Below, piece after piece: positions 24,154 through 32,994 of a DNA stretch of 64,000 nucleotides. The notes under the pieces are model-generated. The model had not been told where the DNA came from. It did no database searches and was given only the letters and a program-made list of their open reading frames with translations. Location of the stretch: positions 1 to 64,000 of the forward strand of contig CAYWFP010000005.1 of assembly GCA_964457365.1 (NCBI GenBank), read 5' to 3'. The DNA comes from CAYWFP01 sp964457365. GTDB taxonomy: Bacteria; Planctomycetota; SZUA-567. The first letter of the stretch is position 1, and each line of letters opens with the position of its first letter. Both the position numbers and the translations under genes were made by a program.

Positions 24154-24594
24154 TCAGCAGGCCGGGAATTCCGGCAATGTCACGTTCTGCAGGAAGAGTC
24201 CGAGCGTATGGAGCGCGTCGGTGAGGCGATCATAATCGATCGGCTTGATCAGGTATTGGCTGCAGCCGAGATTGTAGCACTGCTCGATCTCGCGCGGATC
24301 GTCGGAGGTGGTGAGCATGATCACCGGAAGCAGCCGCAGCTTGGGGTGGTCCTTGATCCGGCGCAGCACTTCGATGCCGTCGATGTCGGGCATGTTGATG
24401 TCCAGCAGGACGATATACTCCGTATGCGGCGCGGCGCTCTCTTCGGCCTGGCCCAGAAGAAACGCCAGGATCGCCTCGCCGGTGGCGAAATGCCGTCTCG
24501 GATAGTCCAGGCCGGCGCGCTCGAACGCGCGCTCGATCAACTCGACATGGCCTTCGTCGTCTTCGGCGATCAGGATAACGCGGCTTCCGGTCAA
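24154..24594 (-). CDS. Single-domain response regulator (Rcp1-like)
   Basis: 146 aa, a stand-alone receiver. It has acidic pocket EDD (11-13), phosphoacceptor D65 in LLDINMP, Thr in MLTTSDD and Lys in IKPID. The insertion before the Asp and the ending with EIEQCYNLGC resemble Rcp1-type phytochrome partners. There is no output domain. It lies 128 bases downstream of a sensor kinase on the same strand and is the probable phosphorylation target. Confidence 0.87.
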   Translation of the reverse strand: MTGSRVILIAEDDEGHVELIERAFERAGLDYPRRHFATGEAILAFLLGQAEESAAPHTEYIVLLDINMPDIDGIEVLRRIKDHPKLRLLPVIMLTTSDDPREIEQCYNLGCSQYLIKPIDYDRLTDALHTLGLFLQNVTLPEFPAC

Positions 24595-24722
24595 GGCTGT
24601 CTCCTTCGTGCGGCAGTACGCTGACGCGATCCCCCAGTGAAGCTAAGGGAATTATCGGCAGACCCGCGCGCGAACTTGAAGCATACGGACCGAACGTTTT
24701 TTATGCGCATGCGGCATGGATG

Positions 24723-27035
24723 TTACTCCGCCTTTGTCTGGACCGAATCGCTCGCCGGCACCAGCGGCAGGGAGACGAAGAACCGGCTGCCCCGCCCTTC
24801 CTCGGATTCGACCCAGATGCGCCCGCGGAGCCGGTGCAGGATGCGCACGCAGATGGTCAGTCCGAGCCCATCGCCGGCGGAGCCGGGTGGCGCGGCGCCG
24901 CGTTCGAACATGCCGAAGACGCGCTGTTGCATCGATTCGGGAATGCCGCGGCCGTTGTCGGCGACGGTGCAGACCACCTCGTTGTTCTCGACGACGCCGG
25001 TGACATCGATCCGCGGCGGCCGCTCCGGAGAGCGGTACTTGATGCCGTTGTCCACGAGATTGGTGAAGACCTGCCCGACCAGGGTCGGATCTCCCAGGCA
25101 GGAGGGCAGTTCGCCGACATGGAAATCCACCCCTTCCTGCTTGAGCTTGTAGTGGCTCGTTTCGGCTACTTCCTGCAGCAGCGCGTTCATATCGATGGCC
25201 TTGATGCTCAGGCTTTCGCGCCCGAGTCGCGAGAGGCGCAACAAGCCTTCCAGAAGCGCGCTCATCTTCTCGACGCCGCCGATGACGAAGCGCAGGGCCT
25301 TGGGCATGTCCTCGACGCAGATCTCGCGGATACGGCCGTGCGCGGGGCATTCGCGCTGCGACGACCGGGCGAGGTCGCCGGCCTCCTCGACCATGTGTTG
25401 CAACTCGCGCGAGAAGCCGTGGACATTGACCAGGGGGGAGCGGAGGTCGTGGCTGATGGTATAGATGATCCCCTCGAGTTCGTTGTTCTTCTTGCCCAAT
25501 TCGATATTGAGCCGCTCGCGCTCTTGCTGGTGCTGCTTGCGCGTGGAGATGTCGCGGACACTGTAGCGCACGCCCGCCGGTCGGCCGGTATCGGCGAAGA
25601 TGGGCTGCCAGGCGAGCGAGCCCCAGGCGTACGCCCCGTCCTTGCGGCGATAGCGGAACTCCTCGTCGCCGCAGCTGGCCTGGGTTGAATCGCCGGAGAA
25701 GACCGGCGCGAGGCGGTCGCGGTCCTTCGGGTGCAGCAGCGGGAGCGGAAAGTCCGGCATGGCCAGGCACTCCTCGACGGTGTATCCGGTCATGCGCTCG
25801 ACCGCCGGGTTGACCCAGCAGAGCCGTCCTTGCGGATCGTTCCAGCTCTCCCAGTCGTGGGTGTAATGGGCGATGGCACGGAAACGCTCCTCGTTGTCGC
25901 GCAGAGCTTTCTCTGCGCGGCGCCGGGCGCCGATGTTCGTCAGCAGCATCGCGATCACGCCGATCAGGATCAGGAAAGCGACAGCGATCACGTGGACCAT
26001 GCGCTTGTGCGTCTGGTAGAAGGAGTACGGCGCGTTGATGACCACGCTGCCGGCGGGAAGATCCGCGCGCGAGAGGCCGAAGCGCCGAATCTCGTTGTAG
26101 TCGAAGGCCACCATCGTCTTGCCGCGCGCAACCGGGATGCCGTCGGCGTCCTCGCCGCGGAGGATGCGGATGCCGAGCATGGCCGCTTCCTGGCCCTGCT
26201 GGTAGCCGTCCAGCAGGCGCCCGCCCATGACGCCGTGGCCGATATAGAAGCTCCACAACCCGTAGATCGGCACTGGGCAGCGGTCGCGGATCAGGGCGCT
26301 GATGTCCTCGTAGCTGTAGATCGTCCCGTCGGGCGCGCGGTTGTACGAGGCGATCAGCAGGATGTCGCGCGCCGGGTCGAGGTCGGTGATCTCGACGTGC
26401 ATCTCTTCGACGGACTTGTTTTGCAGCCAGTTCAGCGTGATCGCACGAGGGAGCTGGTCACGACTGGCCTCGAGACCTTTGCGGATCTGGCGGCTGGTCA
26501 GCGTGTCGTCGAGAATGACGGTGGCGCGGTTGCAGCGCGGATGCAGCTTCAGCGCCTGGCGCAGCGTGCCGACGATATCGACGTCCTCGGCGACGCCGGT
26601 GATGCCTTTTTGCCCCGCGCGCAAGGACTCGGTGTAACCGTTGACGCCGCAGAAGACGAGGGGGACTCCGGGCCAGATTTCGCGGCGGTGGCGCAGCACG
26701 AAGTCGAGCGCGCCGTTGTCGGAGACGAAGAGAAGCGCGATGGGCATATCGGCGTATTTGTGCTTCAACTGGTCGTGAAGCAGCGCCAGGCTCTCGGCGT
26801 CGGGATGGCGCTTATAGTCCATGTACTCGGTCATCAGGTCGATCGCGCCCTCGGCATACGGCCGCTTGGCGAACTCGTCACGGATGCCGCGGTCGATCTG
26901 GTTGGTCCAGGTGAAGCCGTGATGGTAGGAATGGATAATCAGCGCCCGGCGGCGGGTTTCCTCCGCCCGGGCGGAATGACCGGCCAGCATGCCGATAACC
27001 ACCAGCATCGTCACCATGTTCCGGAGCCATGGCAT
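24723..27035 (-). CDS. Sensor histidine kinase with periplasmic ABC-substrate-binding-like sensor and PAS domain
   Basis: 770 aa. Signal peptide (1-24). The periplasmic region (about 27-325) resembles the ABC_sub_bind fold (LIIHSYHHGFTWTNQIDRGI, LLFVSDNGALDFV, GVAEDVDIVGTLRQAL). One transmembrane helix follows (HVIAVAFLILIGVIAMLL), then a PAS domain with a PAC-type C-terminal part (DEEFRYRRKDGAYAW), HisKA with His529 in TISHDLRSP, and HATPase with N663 (NLVDNGIKY), DNGRGIP and GDGLGL. It senses an unknown external ligand. Start at 27035 was chosen because GAGGAGAAGG precedes it and the signal peptide then begins cleanly; the ATG at 27062 has no ribosome site. Confidence 0.87.
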   Translation of the reverse strand: MPWLRNMVTMLVVIGMLAGHSARAEETRRRALIIHSYHHGFTWTNQIDRGIRDEFAKRPYAEGAIDLMTEYMDYKRHPDAESLALLHDQLKHKYADMPIALLFVSDNGALDFVLRHRREIWPGVPLVFCGVNGYTESLRAGQKGITGVAEDVDIVGTLRQALKLHPRCNRATVILDDTLTSRQIRKGLEASRDQLPRAITLNWLQNKSVEEMHVEITDLDPARDILLIASYNRAPDGTIYSYEDISALIRDRCPVPIYGLWSFYIGHGVMGGRLLDGYQQGQEAAMLGIRILRGEDADGIPVARGKTMVAFDYNEIRRFGLSRADLPAGSVVINAPYSFYQTHKRMVHVIAVAFLILIGVIAMLLTNIGARRRAEKALRDNEERFRAIAHYTHDWESWNDPQGRLCWVNPAVERMTGYTVEECLAMPDFPLPLLHPKDRDRLAPVFSGDSTQASCGDEEFRYRRKDGAYAWGSLAWQPIFADTGRPAGVRYSVRDISTRKQHQQERERLNIELGKKNNELEGIIYTISHDLRSPLVNVHGFSRELQHMVEEAGDLARSSQRECPAHGRIREICVEDMPKALRFVIGGVEKMSALLEGLLRLSRLGRESLSIKAIDMNALLQEVAETSHYKLKQEGVDFHVGELPSCLGDPTLVGQVFTNLVDNGIKYRSPERPPRIDVTGVVENNEVVCTVADNGRGIPESMQQRVFGMFERGAAPPGSAGDGLGLTICVRILHRLRGRIWVESEEGRGSRFFVSLPLVPASDSVQTKAE

Positions 27036-27185
27036 CGCGGTCGCCTTCTCCTCGGGCGGCATGTCAAAATATCGCGCACACGAAAGGTAAAATTATAACA
27101 TATCCCCTCCCCTCGTCAATCTTCGGAAAAGCCGTGAGCAATTCGTACGCGAGGGGGAAAATTCTCCCGGTAACCAAAAACACAC

Positions 27186-27213
27186 TTGGCGAAAAGGCGC
27201 AAATCATTACATT
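27186..27213 (+). promoter_or_regulatory. Candidate promoter of the aldolase gene
   Basis: TTGGCG (27186-27191), 16-base spacer, TACATT (27208-27213), about 60 bases before the start codon. Four of six matches in each box. Confidence 0.4.
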
Positions 27214-27276
27214 TCATTCTGTTCGCGGCCGCGATGGCGCGGTCTGTCCGGAGAAAGAGCAGGAAGGAGTTCCAGC

Positions 27277-28305
27277 ATGATCAATTACAAGGATCTGGGC
27301 CTGATGAACACGCGCCCCATGTTCGCCGCGGCGGTCGACGGCGGTTTCGCGGTGCCGGCCTACAACTTCAACAACATGGAGCAGATGCAGGCGATAATCC
27401 AGGCCTGCTGCGAGACAGAGAGCCCGGTGATCCTGCAGGTTTCCAGCGGTGCGCGCAAGTACGCCAACCAGACGCTGCTGCGCTACATGGCCCAGGGCGC
27501 GACCGAGTACGCCAAGGAGCTCACCGGCGGCAAGGGCATCCCCATCGCGCTCCACCTCGACCACGGCAGCGACTTCGAGCTTTGCAAGAGCTGCATCGAA
27601 TACGGCTTCTCCAGCGTCATGATCGATGGCTCGCATCACCCATACGACCAGAACGTCGAGGAGACGAAGAAGGTGGTCGAGTTCGCCCACCAGCACGACG
27701 TCACCGTCGAGGGCGAGCTCGGCGTCCTGGCCGGCGTCGAGGACGACGTCAAGGCCGAGGAGCACGTCTTCACCCAGCCCGAGGAAGTGGTAGACTTCAC
27801 CCAGAAGACCGGCGTCGACAGCCTCGCCATCGCCATCGGCACCAGCCACGGCGCCTACAAGTTCAAGCCCGGGCAGGATCCGAAGATCCGCCTCGACATC
27901 CTGCACGAGATCGAGAAGCGCATCCCCGGCTTCTCCATCGTCCTGCACGGCTCCTCCTCGGTGCCGCAGGACCTGGTCGCGACGATCAACAAGTACGGCG
28001 GCAAGATGCAGGACGCCATCGGCATCGGCGAGGGCCAGCTCCGCGAAGCCGCCCGCAGCGCCGTATGCAAAATCAACATCGACTCCGACGGCCGCCTGGC
28101 CATGACCGCCGCCATTCGCGAGGTCTTCGCCAACAAGCCCGAGGAGTTCGACCCGCGCAAGTACCTCGGCCCCGCGCGCGAGGCGCTGAAGGAACTCTAC
28201 ATCCACAAGATCAAGAACGTCCTCGGCAGCGACGGCAAGGCCGAGATGATCTTCCAGAAGGCCGGCGGCCAGGGCTGCGGCGGCGGGTGCTGCTGCGGAA
28301 GCTGA
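27277..28305 (+). CDS. fba: Class II fructose-bisphosphate aldolase with Cys-rich tail
   Basis: 342 aa, zinc-dependent cleavage of fructose 1,6-bisphosphate to DHAP and glyceraldehyde 3-phosphate. Marks: PAYNFNNMEQ, LHLDHGSDFE (catalytic Asp and Zn His), VEGELGVLAG, IGTSHGAYKF and HGSSSVPQD, then KINIDSD. AAGGAG lies before ATG 27277. The extreme C-terminus GGQGCGGGCCCGS, with four Cys in nine residues, is not part of the aldolase fold as generally known and may bind metal. Monocistronic, between a promoter and a strong terminator. Confidence 0.93.
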   Translation: MINYKDLGLMNTRPMFAAAVDGGFAVPAYNFNNMEQMQAIIQACCETESPVILQVSSGARKYANQTLLRYMAQGATEYAKELTGGKGIPIALHLDHGSDFELCKSCIEYGFSSVMIDGSHHPYDQNVEETKKVVEFAHQHDVTVEGELGVLAGVEDDVKAEEHVFTQPEEVVDFTQKTGVDSLAIAIGTSHGAYKFKPGQDPKIRLDILHEIEKRIPGFSIVLHGSSSVPQDLVATINKYGGKMQDAIGIGEGQLREAARSAVCKINIDSDGRLAMTAAIREVFANKPEEFDPRKYLGPAREALKELYIHKIKNVLGSDGKAEMIFQKAGGQGCGGGCCCGS

Positions 28306-28331
28306 CTGTCTCGCCGAGCAAGACGATATTC

Positions 28332-28365
28332 CGCAGGGGCCGGTTCGCCGGTCCCTGCGTTTTTT
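28332..28365 (+). terminator. Intrinsic terminator after fba
   Basis: A 12-base stem CGCAGGGGCCGG / CCGGTCCCTGCG (one G-U pair) with a TTCG tetraloop, followed by six T. Textbook rho-independent terminator. Confidence 0.92.
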
Positions 28366-28396
28366 CAGGTTAAGTCGAGCCAATCGCAACAGATGG

Positions 28397-28978
28397 TTAC
28401 CGCGCCTTGAAGCACCCTTCCACGTGGTCGTCGACCATGCCGATCCCTTGCATGTAACTGTAGCAGACGGTAGGGCCGACGAAGGCGAAGTCGCGCTTCT
28501 TGAGATCCCTGCTCATCGCCTCGGATTCCTTCGAGGTCGCCGGCATCCTGCGCCAGTTTTTCAGCCGCCGTTTGCGTGTCAGGGTCACGCCGCCGGTGAA
28601 TTGCCAGATGTACCTGTCGAACGACCCGAACTCGTTCTGCACGCGCAGGAAAGCTTGCGCGTTTCGAACCGCCGCGTCGATCTTGCGCCGGTTGCGGATG
28701 ATGCCGGCGTCGTTCATCAAGCGCTTCTTCTCGCGCACACCGTAGCGGGCGATGCGTGCGACGTCCCAGCCGTCGAAAGCGACGCGGAAGTTCTCCCGCT
28801 TTTTGATAATGGCGAGCCAGCTCAGCCCCGCCTGCATGAACTCCAGGACCAACATCTCGAACTGCTTGCGATCGTCATGGACGGGAACGCACCACTCGTC
28901 GTCGTGGTAGGCGACGTAATCCGGGTCGCTCCCGACCCAGCCGCAGCGCGCGCGGTCGGTGACCAGAAGGGCCGGCAC
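28397..28978 (-). CDS. tag: 3-methyladenine DNA glycosylase I
   Basis: 193 aa. It matches the TagI family: CGWVGSDPDYVAYHDDEW near the N-terminus (zinc Cys and His), QAGLSW, FVGPTVCYSYMQGIGMVDDH and a C-terminal H-x3-C pair (DHVEGC) completing the zinc site. It removes alkylated adenine in base-excision repair. Its ATG lies two bases after the lptB stop, so it is the last gene of the rnc-lepB-lptB-tag unit. Confidence 0.9.
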   Translation of the reverse strand: MPALLVTDRARCGWVGSDPDYVAYHDDEWCVPVHDDRKQFEMLVLEFMQAGLSWLAIIKKRENFRVAFDGWDVARIARYGVREKKRLMNDAGIIRNRRKIDAAVRNAQAFLRVQNEFGSFDRYIWQFTGGVTLTRKRRLKNWRRMPATSKESEAMSRDLKKRDFAFVGPTVCYSYMQGIGMVDDHVEGCFKAR

Positions 28979-28980
28979 GG

Positions 28981-29949
28981 TTACGAGCCGCCGTCGGGAT
29001 CGGACTCGTCCGGCGCCTCGGCGGGAGCGGCGTTCTCCGGACTCTCCGCGGGCGTATCGGACGGAGGGCGCGGGGTGCCGTCTGGGAAGTAGTTCTCGGC
29101 AACCTTCTTGCGGTGCTCGGCTTCTTCCAGACGGATGATGCGCGTGGTGCGGCCGATGCGCGGCGCCGGCGTCTTCTTGCCCTGGGTATGGATCTCCGCG
29201 CGCAGGCGCTGGAAGGCTTCGCCGAATTCGTCGAACTTCTCGCCCAGGTAGAGACGCTGCGCCTGCTTGTCGTCGATGAGTTCCTCCGGTGTGCCGTGCT
29301 TCAGCACGCGCCCGTCGTGGATGATGTAGACGCGATCAGCGATGGTGAAGGTCTCGAAGACATTGTGGTCTGTCAAGAGGATGCTCATCCCGCGGACGCG
29401 CAGGCTCGAGACGATCTTCTGGATGTCCGCGCAGGCTTTCGGGTCGACGCCGCTGAACGGCTCGTCCAGGAGCATGATCTCGGGGTTGGTCACCAGCGCG
29501 CGGCTGATCTCCAGTCGCCGACGCTCGCCCCCCGAGAGCGTCCGCGCCAGGCTCTGCGAGAGGCGCGAGAGGCCCAGGTCGGAGAGCAACTCCGCCAGGC
29601 GTTCGCGCCGTTCGCGGCGGCTCATCTCGCGCTGGGTCTCGAGGATGGCCGTGATATTGTCCTCGACGGTCATATCGCGGAAGATCGACGGCTCCTGCGA
29701 GAGATACCCCATGCCGCGGCGGGCACGCTGGTACATCGGCAGCGCCGAGATGTCCTCGCCGGCGAGCTTGACTTCCCCCGCCTCGGACTTGATCATGCCG
29801 ATGACCATGCGGAACGTGGTGGTCTTGCCCGCGCCGTTGGGCCCGAGCAGCCCCACGATCTCCGCGCGCCCCACGTGCAGGTCCACGCCGTCGACGACGC
29901 GACGGCCGCCATAGGTCTTCTGCAGGCCCCTGACTTCCAGTAGCGGCAT
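28981..29949 (-). CDS. lptB: LPS export ABC transporter ATP-binding protein LptB, with acidic C-terminal extension
   Basis: 322 aa. Residues 1-240 are LptB: Walker A GPNGAGKTT, SQEPSIFRDMTVEDN, signature LSGGERRRLEIS, Walker B MLLDEPF, then SILLTDHNVFETF. It powers lipopolysaccharide transport to the outer membrane, so the cell should be diderm. About 80 extra residues follow, ending in a Pro/Glu/Asp-rich disordered tail (TPAESPENAAPAEAPDESD). E. coli LptB has about 241. Other lpt genes are not in the window. Confidence 0.88.
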   Translation of the reverse strand: MPLLEVRGLQKTYGGRRVVDGVDLHVGRAEIVGLLGPNGAGKTTTFRMVIGMIKSEAGEVKLAGEDISALPMYQRARRGMGYLSQEPSIFRDMTVEDNITAILETQREMSRRERRERLAELLSDLGLSRLSQSLARTLSGGERRRLEISRALVTNPEIMLLDEPFSGVDPKACADIQKIVSSLRVRGMSILLTDHNVFETFTIADRVYIIHDGRVLKHGTPEELIDDKQAQRLYLGEKFDEFGEAFQRLRAEIHTQGKKTPAPRIGRTTRIIRLEEAEHRKKVAENYFPDGTPRPPSDTPAESPENAAPAEAPDESDPDGGS

Positions 29950-30034
29950 GGCTTTCTCCCGATAGGCGTACGGTTATTCTCTGGTGTCGCGATTTTACAG
30001 CTCTCCCGCGCGAAATAAAGCGTTTTCGCGGAAA

Positions 30035-31615
30035 TCACTCGATCAGGCGCAGCCGGTGCGGCGGCCACCAGATCAGATGTGCCGGGCCGCGGAGCTTGGC
30101 ATGCGGCACCTCGCCCCAGTCGCGCGAATCGAAGGACGCGGGGCAATTGTCGCCGAAGAAGAGGTAACCGTTCTTGACGGCATAACGCGTGCCGGAACCG
30201 AAAATGGTCGTCTCCGGATCGCCATGCTTATTGAATTTATCGGTATAGTAATAGATGTCCCGGCCGATCTCGATGTCGTCGAGTTCCACCTCGCCTTCGG
30301 CGAAGAGGTGGATCCCGGTCTTGAGCGGGTCGTCCTGCGGGCGCGGAAAGAGGCCGGCGATGTCCCGGTCCAGAACCAGCTCGCCGTCGACGCGGAGGCG
30401 GAGATGCCCGTCGACGTGGGCGAACGCCAGCCGATACCACCGTCCCGGCACCAGCGCCTTGTCGAGCGTGCACTCCGGCAGCGGCTTGCCGTGTTCGAGC
30501 ACGCGCACGGTGCCCTTCTCGCCGGGGCGGAACTCGGCCTGATAGAGGCGATTCCGGTAGTCCTCCCGGCGGGGACAGTCGAGAATTTCCAGCCGCAGCC
30601 GATCGCCGGCTTTGAGTTGCGCGCGCACGCTCACGCGCAGGTCGGGGACGAAATGCCACGGATCATTGCGCTGCGCCCCGGGGCCATCGCCCTGTTTTAT
30701 TCGGTCGTAATCCCGGTCGTCGCTGTAGCCATTCTCCCAGAAGCGTCTCGCGACGCGCTGTCCGTAAACGGGATAGCCGCTGCGCTTGCCGTATTCGACG
30801 ACGTCGCGCTCGGTGAGGTAGCGGCCGCAGCACGGACAGTGCGCTACGATCTTCGGCGAGTCAACGGTTTGCCGCCACTCCCCGTTGCAGCCGTCCTCGG
30901 GACAGCGAAACGTCACCACCTGCCGGCGGACGTAGCGGTCGGGAATGCCTTTCAGTTCGCCGAAGCGCGTCTGCGATCGGAACGCGATCAACGCCGGCGC
31001 GCCGGGCTCGCTGCGCAGTGTCCGCGCCGGGCTCACCCGCCAGCGGCCGGACTCGATCGTCCAGTAATAGCCGAATTCCTTGTCGTCGATCTCGGCGAAA
31101 TCCTCGCGATACACGGGGATCCAGATGCCCTGCTGCAGACCGGGCGGCTTGACCAGCGGCGCCTCCGCGTCGACCGGTTGCCCCGACGCGGCGTGTTCGA
31201 GATACAGGTCTCCGCGCATTACGCGAAGGGTCTCTCCCGGCAAGGCCACGCAACGCTTGATGAAGTTGTCGCCGCGGAAGTCGACCAGCCCCGCGGTGTC
31301 TTCGCGCAACGCGACCAGTTTCCGGGCCTCCTCGAACGGAAAGAGAAAGACCACCACGTCCCAGCGGTTCGGCTCGACGCCGAAGCGGTAGCGGAGCTTG
31401 GTGCTGAAGATCCGGTCTCCTCCCCATGTGCGGCCGTGGAGCGTCGGCTCCATGCTCCCGGAGGGAATCAGATAGACATCGGCGGCGAATTTCTTGATCA
31501 GGATCGCCAACACCACGGCCACGGCCAGGCAGAGCAGGATATCGCTCAGCTTCTCCGGCTCCTTCCGCTTCTCGTCCTTCGTGGTCTTGCTATTCTTCTT
31601 GTCCGCTTTTCCCAT
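30035..31615 (-). CDS. lepB: Signal peptidase I with inserted zinc-ribbon and beta-sandwich domain
   Basis: 526 aa from ATG 31615. A membrane anchor (LLCLAVAVVLAILI, 27-40) is followed by the catalytic Ser54 in PSGSMEPTLHG and general-base Lys120 in FIKRCVALPGE. The C-terminal box is GDNCPASFDSRDWG (about 488-501). Between the catalytic halves lies a large insertion. One part has two CxxC-type pairs (FRCPEDGC ... AHCPCCGR, about 235-270), like a zinc ribbon. Another (about 310-460) reads GRWYRLAFAHVDGHLRLRVDG, resembling a LamG/jelly-roll. E. coli LepB is 324 aa without these. ATG overlaps the rnc stop (TAATG), so translation is coupled. Confidence 0.87.
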   Translation of the reverse strand: MGKADKKNSKTTKDEKRKEPEKLSDILLCLAVAVVLAILIKKFAADVYLIPSGSMEPTLHGRTWGGDRIFSTKLRYRFGVEPNRWDVVVFLFPFEEARKLVALREDTAGLVDFRGDNFIKRCVALPGETLRVMRGDLYLEHAASGQPVDAEAPLVKPPGLQQGIWIPVYREDFAEIDDKEFGYYWTIESGRWRVSPARTLRSEPGAPALIAFRSQTRFGELKGIPDRYVRRQVVTFRCPEDGCNGEWRQTVDSPKIVAHCPCCGRYLTERDVVEYGKRSGYPVYGQRVARRFWENGYSDDRDYDRIKQGDGPGAQRNDPWHFVPDLRVSVRAQLKAGDRLRLEILDCPRREDYRNRLYQAEFRPGEKGTVRVLEHGKPLPECTLDKALVPGRWYRLAFAHVDGHLRLRVDGELVLDRDIAGLFPRPQDDPLKTGIHLFAEGEVELDDIEIGRDIYYYTDKFNKHGDPETTIFGSGTRYAVKNGYLFFGDNCPASFDSRDWGEVPHAKLRGPAHLIWWPPHRLRLIE

Positions 31616-32397
31616 TATCGTCCTTCGTCTTCGCCGCCCGTCTCCGGCGGCATCTCGCTGGTATCGTCCCCGTCGAGCGACTCGACCGCTCCGCAGGCGA
31701 GCAGCGCCGCGCGTGCGGCGGCCTGTTCGGCCGCTTTCTTGGTCCGTCCGCGCCCGCGGCCGATCTCGCGCTCGTCCTCGTAGGCCACGACGTCGAACTC
31801 CTTGGCGTGATCGGGGCCGGATTCGTCCGCCACCTCGTAGTGCGGAATCGCGCGGCCGTCGCGTTGCATCCACTCCTGCAGCAGCGACTTGTAGTTCCGG
31901 TTCGGCGGCTCCTCGCGCACTTCGGCCAGTTCCTCCGCGAGTTGCGCGAGAATGAATCCGCGCGCGGCGTCGAAGCCGCCGTCGAGGTAGATCGCCGCCA
32001 CCAGCGCCTCGAAGGTGTTGGCGTAGAGCGAGAGCGGCAGCTCCTCGCGCGTCGAGATGCCCCGCCCCAGAAACAGGTACGGGCGCACGCCGAGACGGTT
32101 GGCGGCAAGTGCGAGCGTTCGCGTACAGACCACGGCGCTCTTCATCTCGGTAAGCTCCCCCTCGCGCGAGGAAGGCGAGTGGCGGAAAAGATACTCCGAG
32201 ACGACGAGGTCGAGGATCGCGTCCCCGAAGAACTCCAACCGCTCGTTGTCGCAGTGGCGCAGACTCGTGCTGCTGGCATGCGTCAGCGCCCGGCGCAACA
32301 GGTCCGCGTCGTCGAAAGCGTAGTCGATCGTCTCCTCGAGCGTCTCCAGACGCGCGCGTTCTTCCGGGCTCAACCGCGGGCAGGCCGACATGTCCAT
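31615..32397 (-). CDS. rnc: Ribonuclease III
   Basis: 260 aa. The RNase III signature NERLEFFGDAILDLVVSEYL (51-70) carries the catalytic acidic residues. A second acidic site is in NTFEALVAAIYLDGG. A C-terminal dsRNA-binding domain (about 165-235: NYKSLLQEWMQRDG ... GRGRTKKAAEQAAARAAL) follows. It cleaves double-stranded RNA in rRNA and mRNA processing. An acidic tail of about 20 residues is extra. A near-consensus promoter sits just upstream, suggesting that rnc-lepB-lptB-tag is a transcription unit. Confidence 0.93.
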   Translation of the reverse strand: MDMSACPRLSPEERARLETLEETIDYAFDDADLLRRALTHASSTSLRHCDNERLEFFGDAILDLVVSEYLFRHSPSSREGELTEMKSAVVCTRTLALAANRLGVRPYLFLGRGISTREELPLSLYANTFEALVAAIYLDGGFDAARGFILAQLAEELAEVREEPPNRNYKSLLQEWMQRDGRAIPHYEVADESGPDHAKEFDVVAYEDEREIGRGRGRTKKAAEQAAARAALLACGAVESLDGDDTSEMPPETGGEDEGR

Positions 32398-32475
32398 GAC
32401 AGTTCCGCCGGCGGACCGCGGCGGGAGGCATTCCGATATGCACCCCGGCGCAATCCGCAGAATCGTCTCGAATCG

Positions 32476-32503
32476 ATTATACGCAACCCCGGCGTCGGAT
32501 CAA
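32476..32503 (-). promoter_or_regulatory. Promoter of rnc-lepB-lptB-tag
   Basis: On the minus strand TTGATC (32503-32498), 16-base spacer, TATAAT (32481-32476). The -10 is perfect. It overlaps the last bases of nth and lies about 80 bases before the rnc start. Confidence 0.6.
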
Positions 32504-32970
32504 CCATCGGCGGATTCTTGGTAATAGGCGCACCCCCGCCGCAGGCGGCACTTCTCGCAGAGAGGATTGCGGGCCTTGCAGACCTGCCGGCCGTGGACGA
32601 TGATCCGGTGCGAGAAGGTCGACCAGTCCGCGGGCGCAAACAAATCCTTCAAGGCGTGCTCGATCTTGTCCGGGGCGTTCAACTCGTGCAGCCCAAGCCG
32701 CCAGCTGACGCGAATGCAATGGGTGTCGACCATGATGCCGGGTTTGTCGAAGGCGTTGACCAGAACGCAGTTGGCGGTCTTGCGCCCGACGCCCGGCAAC
32801 ATCACCAAAGCCTCGATATCCTCGGGCACTTCGCCGCCGAAGTCGCGCACCAGCGCCTTGGACGCGGCGATCTTCTCGTTTTCGACCGTGGCGAGAAAGT
32901 TCTGACGGATCCTGCCCAGATCCCGCGCGTCCGCACTCCCGCCCTTCGCTTCTTCCGCTTCCACGCTCAT
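32500..32970 (-). CDS. nth: Endonuclease III-like protein lacking the N-terminal region
   Basis: 156 aa; E. coli Nth has 211. The C-terminal two thirds are normal: helix-hairpin-helix with catalytic Lys (LPGVGRKTANCVL), catalytic Asp in MVDTHCIRVSWRLG, and the cluster motif C-x6-C-x2-C-x5-C (VCKARNPLCEKCRLRRGC). The first roughly 60-75 residues, which form part of the six-helix barrel, are replaced by a short charged leader (SVEAEEAKGGSADARD). Yet GGAGGG stands six bases before ATG 32970, and leuS ends only 24 bases upstream, so the 5' end looks native. Either a shortened glycosylase, a decaying gene, or a deletion. Confidence 0.75.
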   Translation of the reverse strand: MSVEAEEAKGGSADARDLGRIRQNFLATVENEKIAASKALVRDFGGEVPEDIEALVMLPGVGRKTANCVLVNAFDKPGIMVDTHCIRVSWRLGLHELNAPDKIEHALKDLFAPADWSTFSHRIIVHGRQVCKARNPLCEKCRLRRGCAYYQESADG

Positions 32971-32994
32971 TCGCTTCCCTCCCCCGAAAAAAAG

